A DNA stretch of 64,000 nucleotides. It comes from DATEDA01 sp963744255 (GTDB lineage Bacteria > Pseudomonadota > Gammaproteobacteria > Burkholderiales > SG8-39). The stretch is taken from the NCBI GenBank assembly GCA_963744255.1, contig CAVUSZ010000041.1, positions 190,172 to 254,171 on the forward strand. The letters run 5' to 3'. Numbering within the stretch: the stretch's first letter is position 1; each line of letters begins with the position of its first letter. A program made the position numbers and the translations under genes. Positions 8,871 through 16,454 of this stretch are shown here, one piece after another. Below the pieces are notes generated by a model. It was not told the origin of the DNA and searched no databases. It saw only the letters and a list, made by a program, of their open reading frames with translations.

Positions 8871-9390
8871 CCGTCGGAGACTCCATGGCATCGGCGCCTA
8901 CCCGCACCTCGCGGGCGCACACATGAGCGAGACTCAGAAGGCCGACATGACGCATGTGGCGTACAAGGGCGAGGCGCCGATGATGCAGGACCTGGTCGGC
9001 GGCCGGATCCAGATGGGTTATGCGAGCGTGCTGCAGGCCAAGCCGCAGATCGAGTCCGGCAAGATCAAGGCGATCGGCGTCACCGGCGAGCGCCGCATCG
9101 CCATCCTGCCCAACGTGCCGACCTTGGTGGAGCAGGGCCTCAAGGACGAGGCCTACCGCGTAACCGGCTGGCTCGCGGTGGCCGCACCGGCCGGTACCCT
9201 GAAGCCCGTCGTGCAACGCATCGCCGACGAGCTGCGCGCAGCCTGCGAGCTGCCCGACGTGAAGGCGCGCATCGCCGCGATGGGCTTCGAGCTGAAGGCC
9301 AGCACGCCGGAGGAATTTGCCGACACCTACAGGCGCGAGCTGCCGGTCTGGGCACGATTGATCAAGCAGTCCGGCGTCAAGCTGGAGTAG
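8871..9390 (+). pseudogene. Bug/TctC-family binding protein, C-terminal fragment
   Basis: The C-terminal half of a tripartite tricarboxylate carrier receptor (Bug family periplasmic protein). The frame is recognisable from GIGAYPHLAGAHM through VAYKGEAPMMQDLVGGRI, IKAIGVTGERR, LPNVPTLVEQGL, WLAVAAPAGTL and FADTYRRELPVWARLIK. A normal Bug protein is about 320 residues with a signal peptide; here roughly the first 150 residues are gone and the ATG at 8923 has no convincing ribosome site. It follows icd by 40 bases but is probably not a functional gene. Confidence 0.75.
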
Positions 9391-9445
9391 GAGCACCTCA
9401 TGACTCTGCCGGTAGTTGCATGCTCGCTAGGTGTTTCGTTTGGCG

Positions 9446-9494
9446 GGTTCTGGTGCATCGGCCGCCGGGTAGACTCGCGATCCGCCACGCCGGC
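9446..9494 (+). repeat. Second copy of the IS6-element left end
   Basis: About 49 bases nearly identical to 5703-5752 (the left end of the IS6 element): both read GGTTCTG, then TGCATCG, then CGCCGGGTAGACTCG, then GATC and GCCACGCCGG, with a few substitutions and one single-base gap. No transposase follows. It is either a solo IS end left by deletion or the trace of a former second insertion. Confidence 0.75.
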
Positions 9495-9640
9495 CCGTGG
9501 CGTTTCGCGCAAGGAATGCGAAAGACCGCCCAAGATGCCGCGCGCGCCGCCGGCGGGACCGTCTCGATCCGCGCCCGATCGATGCGCGGCCAACGCGCCG
9601 CTCAAACGACCTGATCGAATATGCACTCCATACACGTCAT

Positions 9641-9700
9641 AAGGTCTTTGTTCATCGCACTGCTATACTTCTCGACTCTCGAACCCTTCCAGGAGGAAGC
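9641..9700 (+). promoter_or_regulatory. Likely promoter and strong ribosome site of the OsmC gene
   Basis: A good -10 hexamer TATACT at 9664-9669 lies 32 bases before the start codon. The -35 region (around 9641-9650) is weak. A near-perfect Shine-Dalgarno AGGAGGAAG sits at 9691-9699, two bases before the ATG at 9702, which fixes that start. Confidence 0.45.
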
Positions 9701-9701
9701 C

Positions 9702-10268
9702 ATGGCGACAGCAAAGGACGACAAGCCCGTGAACAACGGCGTCAACGTCGAAGCGCTGTTCGGCGCGCAGGAAGCGCTGAAGAACGCGCCGGAAGCGGCA
9801 AAGTTCAAGTGGCGCTCGACGGTCGAGTGGATCAATGGCACCCACAGCCGCTCCACCATCGAGGGCTTCTACGGCCTGGGCGCCGAGCAGAAGCACAAGA
9901 AGAAGTTCACCTTCGACGCCGACCATCCTGAGGTGTTCGCAGCCGAAGACCACTCGGCCACGCCGGTGGAGATCGTCCTGGCCGGTCTCGCAAGCTGCCT
10001 GACTGCCGGCGTTGCGGCCGTCGCCCAGGCGCGCAAGATCCAGTTACGCTCCGTGTCGGCGACGCTCGAGGCCGGGATGGACGTCCGCGGCATCCTGGGC
10101 ATGGATGAGGACGTGCGCAACGGCTTCGACGGCATAAAAGTGACCTACAAGATCGACGCCGACGCGTCGCCCGCCGATATCAAGGCGATCGTCGCGCAGT
10201 CGCAGAAGCGCTCCGCGGTCTACGACATCATCGCCAACCCGACCAACGTCACGGTCGAGGTGGCGTAA
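9702..10268 (+). CDS. OsmC family protein
   Basis: A 188-residue OsmC/Ohr-superfamily protein, a group that includes thiol-dependent peroxidases acting on organic hydroperoxides and related proteins of unknown substrate. The core is recognisable: FDADHPEVFAAEDHSATPVEIVLAGLASCLTAGV (residues about 68-105), where the cysteine in GLASCLT corresponds to the conserved first redox cysteine. A second typical cysteine is not seen near the C-terminus, so peroxidase activity is uncertain. It begins with an unusual 45-residue N-terminal extension (KPVNNGVNVEALFGAQEAL). The start is fixed by a perfect ribosome site. It is followed 31 bases later by a flavin monooxygenase on the same strand, possibly co-transcribed. 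Confidence 0.88.
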   Translation: MATAKDDKPVNNGVNVEALFGAQEALKNAPEAAKFKWRSTVEWINGTHSRSTIEGFYGLGAEQKHKKKFTFDADHPEVFAAEDHSATPVEIVLAGLASCLTAGVAAVAQARKIQLRSVSATLEAGMDVRGILGMDEDVRNGFDGIKVTYKIDADASPADIKAIVAQSQKRSAVYDIIANPTNVTVEVA

Positions 10269-10299
10269 CGCCGCTTCGCCGCAAGAGGCACCGCGACGG

Positions 10300-11568
10300 G
10301 TGCACACGACTGCCGTCGTAATCGGCGCGGGCCAGGCCGGGCTCGCCATGAGCTGGTGGCTCGCCGCGCGCTCGATCGACCACGTGGTCCTCGAGCGTGG
10401 CGAAGTCGCCAACACTTGGCGCACCGAGCGCTGGGATTCGCTCACGCTGCTCACCCCGAACTGGCAAAGTCGCCTGCCGGGCCATGGGTACGAGGGCGAC
10501 GATCCGGACGGCTTCCGGACGATGCCCGAGACCATCGCGTTCCTCGAGCGCTACGCGAATCGGGTGTCGCCGCCGCTGCAGACGCACTGCCCGGTCACCG
10601 CCGTGCGGCACACGGCCGACGGCTACGAGGTCGTCGCCGAGCACGGAACCTGGCATTGCAAGGCGGTCGTGCTTGCTACCGGCGCTTTCAACATCGCGCA
10701 GTTCCCGCAGCTGGCGGAAACGGTGCCGCCCGGCATTGTCCAGCTGACGACCGCCCAATACCGCAACCCGGAGAGCCTCGAGGCGGGCGGCGTAATGGTC
10801 GTCGGCGCGGCCGCCTCGGGCGCGCAGATCGCCGACGAGATCCATCGCTCCGGCCGCCCCGTGACGCTGGCGGTGGGTGAGCACGTGCGCGCCCCCCGGA
10901 TGTACCGCGGCAGGGACATCTACTGGTGGATGGACGCGACGGGCCTGAACGATGAGCGCTACGACCAGGTCGAGAATCTGAGGCGCGCCCGCAACCTTTC
11001 CTCGTTCCAAATCGCGGGCTACGCCGACCGCCGGAACGTCGACCTGAACGCACTCACGTCGATCGGGGTGAAACTCGTGGGCCGGCTGGCCGGCATTCGG
11101 GACGGCAAGGCCCAGTTCTCCGGATCGTTGCGCAACCTGTGCGAGCTGGCCGACCTCAAGCTGAATCGGCTGCTGGGGACGATCGACGAGTGGGCCGCGG
11201 AAAACGGCCTGAGCGACGCCGTCGATCCTCCGCATCGTCCCGAGCCGACGCGCGTCGAAGCTTCGCCTCCGCTCGGGCTCGATTTCGGTCACAGCGGAAT
11301 CAGGACGATCGTCTGGGCGACCGGGTTTCGCCCCGACTACTCCTGGCTGGACGTCCCGGTCCTCGACCACAAGGGCAACATCCGCCACGATGGCGGCGTC
11401 GTGACGGAAGCGCCCGGCCTGTACGTTATGGGCCTGCCGTTCCTGCGGCGCCGCAAGTCGAGCCTCATCGACGGGGTCGGCGACGATGCGCGCGATCTAA
11501 GCGCTCACCTCGCCGCCCATCTCGGCGCGCGGAGCGACGCTGTGGGCGCGGCGGCCGTCGGCGGCTGA
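10300..11568 (+). CDS. FAD/NAD(P)-dependent monooxygenase (CzcO-like)
   Basis: A 422-residue flavin monooxygenase of the class B type. Two dinucleotide-binding motifs are visible: GAGQAGLAMSWWL near residue 8 for FAD and VVGAAASGAQIADE near residue 166 for NADPH. The stretch ANTWRTERWDSLTLLTPNW (about 43-61) and the ATGF motif near residue 345 are typical of this family. Members oxidise nitrogen or sulfur atoms or carry out Baeyer-Villiger reactions; the substrate here is not evident. It starts with GTG at 10300, with GCAAGAGG upstream, and follows the OsmC gene closely. Both are plausible stress or detoxification functions. No membrane segment or signal peptide. Confidence 0.88.
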   Translation: MHTTAVVIGAGQAGLAMSWWLAARSIDHVVLERGEVANTWRTERWDSLTLLTPNWQSRLPGHGYEGDDPDGFRTMPETIAFLERYANRVSPPLQTHCPVTAVRHTADGYEVVAEHGTWHCKAVVLATGAFNIAQFPQLAETVPPGIVQLTTAQYRNPESLEAGGVMVVGAAASGAQIADEIHRSGRPVTLAVGEHVRAPRMYRGRDIYWWMDATGLNDERYDQVENLRRARNLSSFQIAGYADRRNVDLNALTSIGVKLVGRLAGIRDGKAQFSGSLRNLCELADLKLNRLLGTIDEWAAENGLSDAVDPPHRPEPTRVEASPPLGLDFGHSGIRTIVWATGFRPDYSWLDVPVLDHKGNIRHDGGVVTEAPGLYVMGLPFLRRRKSSLIDGVGDDARDLSAHLAAHLGARSDAVGAAAVGG

Positions 11569-11765
11569 TCGGACCGCAGAGGAGGGCCGTGCCTCGTCGT
11601 GGGCACCGAGCGCGTCATGGGGCGAACTCGCAACCGTTCAGGCGAGAGGTGGCGAGTGAGTTCACCACCGGCCGGAATCCGCGTCCAATCCTGGGGCTCA
11701 AATACGGCCGTCCATCACAGACTTCCGGGTTTGACCCGAACGGGCACTCTTCCGAGAATCCGTCC

Positions 11766-12758
11766 TTAGTCGATTGCCGGCGGTGCGGTACAGACTTGCT
11801 CGTAGCGATAGCGTTGCTTCAGCAGACCGTTGTATTCGAAAACATCCAGTGTCTTTTCATAGGCCGCACGCGTGATTTCCACATGTGGCGTCCAGCAGCC
11901 AAGCTGCTGATACGTTGCGATGCAATCGGCGAGGACGTTCTGATCGATGTCGGGGAAATACTGCTTCTCCGCCTTGGCAATCTCGGTAGCTGGCGTCTCG
12001 TTCATGTAGGCGCGGGTTTTCTTGTAGGCACGCATGAACGCCTTCGCCATGTCTGTCTCAAGCCAGTCACGGGTTGCCGCAAGGCTGGAAAAACCGCATG
12101 GTCCGATCTGCTTGCCAACTTGCGCCACAACGTGTCCGATGCCATCGGCTTCCAGTTGCTGCGGGAACGGGCCCTGCTGCTGAACATACTGCCCCTGCCC
12201 GTCACGGAAGGCATGGTCGATTTCGGCAGCGCCACCGGGGCAGATGGGAGTTATCTTGTTGAAATCGATGCCCGCCTTGTAGCAGGCGTATTTGAACATC
12301 GCGAGCGGCTGGCCACCCTCAAACATGACGACTTCGGCGCCTTCCAGCCTGTACCACGTGAAGGCGTGATCCGCCTCGCGTCCGGTGAGGAAGAACCCGT
12401 CCATCTCGTTGACCTGGGCGAAATGGACGGCGGCCGGCACCTCCGCCTTGTTGAGCGACGCAAACCCCTGGCTCAGGGCCGATTGAACGACGTGAGCGGA
12501 GCCGTCTTTCAAGGCAGCAAGCGCCGAGACGCCTGGCGGCGAGACCGACCACTGCGGATCTAGAGCTTCCGCTTTGAGAAATCCGCCCGACATGGTCGAA
12601 ATGAGTGGCGAGTAGAACGCGGAAAACAAGGTGAACTGGATGTTGATCTTGTCCAAGTCGCTGTACCCCTCATGCGCCGGCGGTGCCAATCTCGTTGAGA
12701 CCATCCTAAGCGATTCTTCGATCGACTGCGAATGTCGGCTCAAGGTTGGACACCCCAC
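11766..12758 (-). CDS. NitT/TauT-type ABC substrate-binding protein, possibly 5'-truncated
   Basis: A periplasmic-binding-protein-like fold of the NMT1/SsuA group: INIQFTLFSAFYSPLISTMSGGFLKAEAL at the front, then VSALAALKDGSAHVVQSA, GFFLTGR, FNKITPICPGG, WLETDMAKAFMRAYKKTRAY and DCIATYQQLGCW. Family members deliver sulfonates, nitrate or pyrimidine precursors to an ABC importer. Two oddities: no signal peptide precedes the domain, and no ABC permease or ATPase is adjacent. The GTG at 12758 and the ATG at 12704 are both weakly supported starts. Because the FtsX remnant begins about 60 bases beyond the start, the signal peptide was probably removed by the same rearrangement. Cytosolic and possibly inactive as it stands. 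Confidence 0.7.
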   Translation of the reverse strand: MGCPTLSRHSQSIEESLRMVSTRLAPPAHEGYSDLDKINIQFTLFSAFYSPLISTMSGGFLKAEALDPQWSVSPPGVSALAALKDGSAHVVQSALSQGFASLNKAEVPAAVHFAQVNEMDGFFLTGREADHAFTWYRLEGAEVVMFEGGQPLAMFKYACYKAGIDFNKITPICPGGAAEIDHAFRDGQGQYVQQQGPFPQQLEADGIGHVVAQVGKQIGPCGFSSLAATRDWLETDMAKAFMRAYKKTRAYMNETPATEIAKAEKQYFPDIDQNVLADCIATYQQLGCWTPHVEITRAAYEKTLDVFEYNGLLKQRYRYEQVCTAPPAID

Positions 12759-12820
12759 CTTCCGCGCTCCACGAGCCCGCGCGCTGGTCGAGCCTCCGGC
12801 CGCCGCGAATCACGCTGTGC

Positions 12821-13197
12821 GCAGCGCAGCCACGATGCCGAGTCGCGCCGCCCTGACGGCAGGCAGGAATCCTCCCGCGAAGCCCATCGCGAGCGCGAAG
12901 GCGAGCGAGAGCAGCAGGATCGAGGGGTCAGGGTGAAGCGGAAAGCGAGCTCGGAGAACGATTGTCAGTTCAGGGTGGAGATCTGCACGAGCTGCATCGG
13001 CGCAGCCAGCGCGAGCCCGATGCCCAGCCGATCAGGCTGAGCGCGAGCGCCTCGAGCAGGAACGCGGCGAGGATGCTCGATCGGCGGAAGCCGAGGGCGC
13101 CCAGGGCGCCGATTTCGCGCACGCGACTGGCGACCGCAGTGTACATCGTGACCATCGCGCCGATCACCGCGCCGATCGAGAAGGCGATCGAGAGCGG
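12821..13197 (-). pseudogene. FtsX/MacB-type permease C-terminal fragment, copy A
   Basis: The C-terminal membrane part of an ABC permease of the FtsX family: LSIAFSIGAVIGAMVTMYTAVASRVREIGAL, then LGFRRSSILAAFLLEAL, and after frame changes VQISTLN, FPLHPDP, GFAGGFLPAVRAARLGIV. Single-base indels against copy B (for example at about 13024 and 12913) disrupt the frame, and a 12-base insertion relative to copy B adds the residues VIGA. The fragment ends abruptly at 13197, where IS21 istA sequence begins. Copy B, at 47058-47433, has the same orientation. Confidence 0.8.
12821..13197. repeat. Direct repeat, left copy (pairs with 47058-47433)
   Basis: About 375 bases that align almost end to end with 47058-47433 in the same orientation, with roughly nine of ten bases matching by eye and a few small indels. 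The two copies bracket the 14.5-46.4 kb biosynthetic cluster. Confidence 0.8.
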
Positions 13198-13945
13198 GGG
13201 CGCTCCTCGCGGCCCACGAGCACGCCTTCGAGCACTTCGGCGGATGCACGGCCGAGATTCTCTACGACCGCATGCGTACAGTAGTGGCCGGCACGGTGGA
13301 GGGCAAGCCGCGTTGGAACCCGACTTTCGAGGCCTTCGCCCGGCATTGGGGGTTCGAGCCACGGGCCTGCCGCCCCTATCGGGCGCAGACCAAGGGCATC
13401 GTCGAGGCCGGCGTCAAGTACGTGAAGCGCAACTTCCTGCCCGGCCGGGTGTTCCGGGATCTGGAGGACTTCAACGAGCAGCTCGCCGCCTGGCTCGCCG
13501 AGGTCGCCGACCTGCGCATCCACGGCACCACCCACGAGCGGCCGATCGAGCGCTTTGCTCGCGAGGCCGATGTGCTCGCGCGCACCCGCGAGCAGCCGAG
13601 CTTCCTGCAGGCGATGCGCCGCGAGCGCGTTGTGGCCGAGGACTGGCTCGTGTCGATCGATGCCAACCGCTATTCGGTGCCCTGGCGCCTCATCGGCAAG
13701 ACCGTCCAGGTCGTGCGCGTGGGGGCGAGCTGGCACATCCTGCACCAGGGCGAGCTCGTCGCCGAGCATCCGCTGCTCGCCGGTCGGCATCAGCTGCGGG
13801 TGAACCCCGAGCACGGACCCGGCGCCGTAGCGCGTAACGCCCGCAAGCGTTTCGCCGAGCCGAGCGCCTCCTCGACGAGTGCTCGCTGCGCTCATGGGCT
13901 GCACGGCGTCGAGGTCCGTGACCTCGCCGTGTACGACGCGCACCG
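13197..13945 (+). pseudogene. IS21-family IstA transposase, C-terminal fragment
   Basis: A C-terminal part of IstA: ILYDRMRTVV, then WNPTFEAFARHWGFEPRAC, PYRAQTKGIVEAGVKYVKRNFLPGR, HGTTHERPIERF, DWLVSIDANRYSVPW and VEVRDLAVYDA. The segment with AQTKGIVE around the third catalytic residue is typical of the IS21 DDE domain. The N-terminal helix-turn-helix and first two acidic residues are missing because the sequence starts at the seam with the FtsX fragment. The frame runs on to 14198 with no further similarity. Not functional. Confidence 0.85.
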
Positions 13946-13959
13946 TTTGAGGAGATTGA

Positions 13960-14115
13960 GTTGGGCGCGGCCCAATTCGCCGCGCGACGTCTCGCGGCTG
14001 AGACGCAAATCGACGTGCGCATGGTCACGTTCTTGCTCGTCTTGGCGGCGACCTCTTCGGACAAGACCTGCTCGAGGAAGTCCGAATAGGCCAGTTCTTT
14101 GCCGGCGGCCTCCTG
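13960..14115 (-). pseudogene. IS21-family IstB helper ATPase, N-terminal fragment
   Basis: On the strand opposite to the istA piece, the sequence reads AAGKELAYSDFLEQVLSEEVAAKTSKNVTMRTSI in one frame, which matches the N-terminal helical part of IstB. The Walker A region that should follow is absent. An istB fragment facing an istA fragment means at least one inversion or two separate IS21 events. Confidence 0.6.
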
Positions 14116-14342
14116 CAGCAGGAGTGTCCCACATCAGATTGCGACGATCGGCGGTCTGCGGAAACAGCGTGAGCGCGAGGTCCAGCTGCACGCCGTAGTC
14201 CATGCGCACGGGCGCGCGAAGGTAGGGCCAGTCGGACGCCGGTCTGTTCGAAAACTCAACCGTCCATCCTGGTTCTCCGGGTGGCCGTAGCAGTTGAGGC
14301 GTGATGATTGACGCGGGAGGATCGTGCAGCCAACATCCGGCC

Positions 14343-14525
14343 GAGATGCCGGCTTCCACGATCCTGCTTCAGCTCCTGCTCATGCTGGTCGCCGGTTGAC
14401 TGCACCGGCAACAGGCGGCGGTGATCGAATACCTGAAGGCCGAACCGCACGCTGGCCATCCTCGGCCGCGGCCAGCACCGACTCGGGCCGACCTCCAGCG
14501 AAAAGGCTGGTAACCGCCCACGCAC
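14343..14525 (+). pseudogene. Transposase N-terminal remnant
   Basis: Reads ILLQLLLMLVAG, a stop, then LHRQQAAVIEYLKAE, and in a shifted frame NRTLAILGRG. This matches the opening residues of a common integrase-type transposase whose C-terminal portion resembles the remnant at 1137-1500. It carries one stop and one frameshift. It ends about 20 bases before the PPTase gene, so it is the immediate left border of the cluster. The stretch 14116-14342 between the istB piece and this remnant holds nothing I can identify. Confidence 0.5.
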
Positions 14526-14543
14526 CGGCTACCATGACGGGCG

Positions 14544-15278
14544 ATGAACCCTCGACCGACATTGCATGCCGACGAAGTCCATATCTGGCGTGCGGACGCG
14601 TCGCAGGCGACGATGGCAGCGGACGCAGCCGATCGAATCCTCAGCGTTGAAGAGCGCGATAGGGCGGACCGGTTTCATTTTCAGCGCGACCGGCAACGCT
14701 TCGTCGCTGCGCGCGCTGCGCTGCGCGTCATACTAGGAGCCTATGTCGGTATCGCTCCGGAGAAGGTGCCGTTTGCATACAACCGATGGGGGAAGCCCGC
14801 CATCCCGGCTGGGCACTCCCCGGCGCCGGTCGAATTCAACGTCTCACATTCGGCAAACGAGATCTTGATCGCGGTATCTCTGGCGGACCCCGTAGGCGTG
14901 GATATTCAGCGCATCGATTGGTCTTGTCCTATCCTCGAATTGGCGCGAACTGTGCTGTCGCCACGCGAGTACGCGGCACTATGCGAGTGCGAGCCGGGCG
15001 AGCAGGCCCAGGCCTTCTTCCGCAACTGGGTGCGGAAAGAGGCCTATCTCAAGGCGATCGGGGTAGGTCTGTCGACGCCGCTGAGCGAGGTCGACTGCGG
15101 TGGCAGCGCCGACAGCCGGCCGCATTTGGGCACGGTCGGCCCGGGCGGTTCGGCGCATGCGAACCTGACGCTCCAGGATGTGCTGTTGCCGTCGCCCGAC
15201 TATCTTGCGGCGTTCGCCGTGCTCAAGCGCGATGCGTCGATGAGACTCCTGCAGTTTGAGAATCGTATCGCCGCTTAG
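14544..15278 (+). CDS. 4'-phosphopantetheinyl transferase, Sfp type
   Basis: Transfers the phosphopantetheine arm of CoA to the serine of carrier domains, and so activates the PKS, NRPS and free ACP encoded nearby. At 244 residues it has the normal Sfp length. Visible marks are FNVSHSANEILIAVS (about 98-112), the Mg-binding motif VGVDIQRI (117-124) and WVRKEAYLKAIGVGL (162-176). In Sfp the metal ligands are Asp, Glu and Glu; here they would be D120, Q122 and E166, so the second is a glutamine, which is unusual but tolerated in some homologues. It is the first gene of the cluster on the left, separated by about 15 bases from the convergent amidohydrolase. Confidence 0.93.
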   Translation: MNPRPTLHADEVHIWRADASQATMAADAADRILSVEERDRADRFHFQRDRQRFVAARAALRVILGAYVGIAPEKVPFAYNRWGKPAIPAGHSPAPVEFNVSHSANEILIAVSLADPVGVDIQRIDWSCPILELARTVLSPREYAALCECEPGEQAQAFFRNWVRKEAYLKAIGVGLSTPLSEVDCGGSADSRPHLGTVGPGGSAHANLTLQDVLLPSPDYLAAFAVLKRDASMRLLQFENRIAA

Positions 15279-15293
15279 CGGCTAGCCGACGGG

Positions 15294-16238
15294 CTACGAG
15301 TCAACGCCGAGCAGGCGTCGGATATTTTTCGCCATCAGCCAGCCTTGCTGAATCGGCGAGACTTTGCTGAGCGGGCCTTCGCCGCTCAGAAAGCTGTCCA
15401 TCACCTTCTTGTGCCCGCCAGAGTAACGAAAGACCGGCCAATCGGTGCCGAACAGTATTTTGTGATTGATGTTCCTTCTGAAGAGCTCGGCCAATCCCGC
15501 TTGCCATCCATCTGGATGCTGTGACCCCAAAAAGGCGCTGGTATCCAGGTAGACGTTGGCTCGATAGGCGCAGAGCGCGCTGCATTCATCGACGTAGTGT
15601 ACGGCGCCATGCGCGAGAATGAAGTTGACGTCGGGAAAGTCGAGCGCGGCCCGGTCCAACAGCTCGGGCCGCGAATAAGAGAATTCCAAGGTCGGGCTGG
15701 TGGGCCCGATGTGCACGAGCACCGGCAGTCGGCGCTGCCGGCAGATCTCGTAGAACGGATAGAGAAGCCGGTCGCTGGGGCTGTATCCGCAAGGCGGATA
15801 CAGCTTCAGCCCGTTGAAGCCGTACTCTTGGATGCCTTTCTCGAAGACCGCGATACCGTCGTCGCCCCACCTCGGGTCGACGCCGCAAAAGACGAAAAAG
15901 CGGCCCGGGTGCCGTTCACGGATCGCGCGGTGCCGGTCGAACATTTCGCTGATCGTGAGCTCGCTCTCCATCACATAAGAGAAGTCGGGCAGCAGCAAGA
16001 CCGCTCGGGCGATCCCCGCCGACGTCATCTCTTTCACCAAGGAGTCGCCTTGATGATCCTGGCTTTGGCCGACGTACATGTCCAGCAGGTCGCCGATCGA
16101 TTTCTTCGCGCCGGTCACCGCCATCTTGGCCGCGATATTGCTGCACAAGCCCTCGAAGAACGCCCGTGGCACGAATTGCGTCGAAGCGATATGGCAGTGC
16201 GCGTCGATGATTTCGGCTTGATAGATCTTTTCGCTCAT
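15294..16238 (-). CDS. Amidohydrolase family protein (amidohydrolase_2)
   Basis: A TIM-barrel metal-dependent hydrolase or decarboxylase of 314 residues. The metal-binding HxH is in IIDAHCHIAST (about 13-16), the position often occupied by the bridging lysine is in FNGLKLYPPCGY, further histidines are in LPVLVHIGPTS and NFILAHGAVHY, and the final aspartate is in ILFGTDWPVF. All expected catalytic positions are present, so it should be active. The family covers hydrolysis of amides and lactones and non-oxidative decarboxylation of aromatic acids, so the substrate cannot be named. It has no signal peptide. It is divergent from the SbnA-like gene across a 216-base gap that probably holds both promoters. 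It may trim a precursor, or free the product from a protective group. Confidence 0.85.
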   Translation of the reverse strand: MSEKIYQAEIIDAHCHIASTQFVPRAFFEGLCSNIAAKMAVTGAKKSIGDLLDMYVGQSQDHQGDSLVKEMTSAGIARAVLLLPDFSYVMESELTISEMFDRHRAIRERHPGRFFVFCGVDPRWGDDGIAVFEKGIQEYGFNGLKLYPPCGYSPSDRLLYPFYEICRQRRLPVLVHIGPTSPTLEFSYSRPELLDRAALDFPDVNFILAHGAVHYVDECSALCAYRANVYLDTSAFLGSQHPDGWQAGLAELFRRNINHKILFGTDWPVFRYSGGHKKVMDSFLSGEGPLSKVSPIQQGWLMAKNIRRLLGVDS

Positions 16239-16454
16239 CCTTCATTCGCCTCCGCAGTAGTGCTGCACCAGTGCGCCCATGGTACCCGGCCTGCAGCCGG
16301 ATGAGGAGCCAATCCATTCGGCATTGGCCGAAGGTACAGTTTCGGCACGAATCGCAGGCATGCTACTTTGCGCCGGTCTCTGGAAACGATTGACGAGAAA
16401 CGCAACCCAAGAACGCGGCGGTCGCGCGCCGCTAGCGGCAGGTAGGTCAGGAAA

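Noticed and set aside
10249..11388. A 379-codon minus-strand frame opposite the flavin monooxygenase
   Set aside because: Shadow frame with no recognisable motif.
11766..12758. Idea that the binding protein belongs to the biosynthetic cluster
   Set aside because: It lies outside the FtsX direct repeat and on the chromosomal side, with no transporter partner, so it is better seen as a flanking gene.
13892..14359. A 155-codon minus-strand frame with protein-like text (YGVQLDLALTLFPQTAD)
   Set aside because: I could not tie it to a family, and it overlaps the istB remnant, which fits better.
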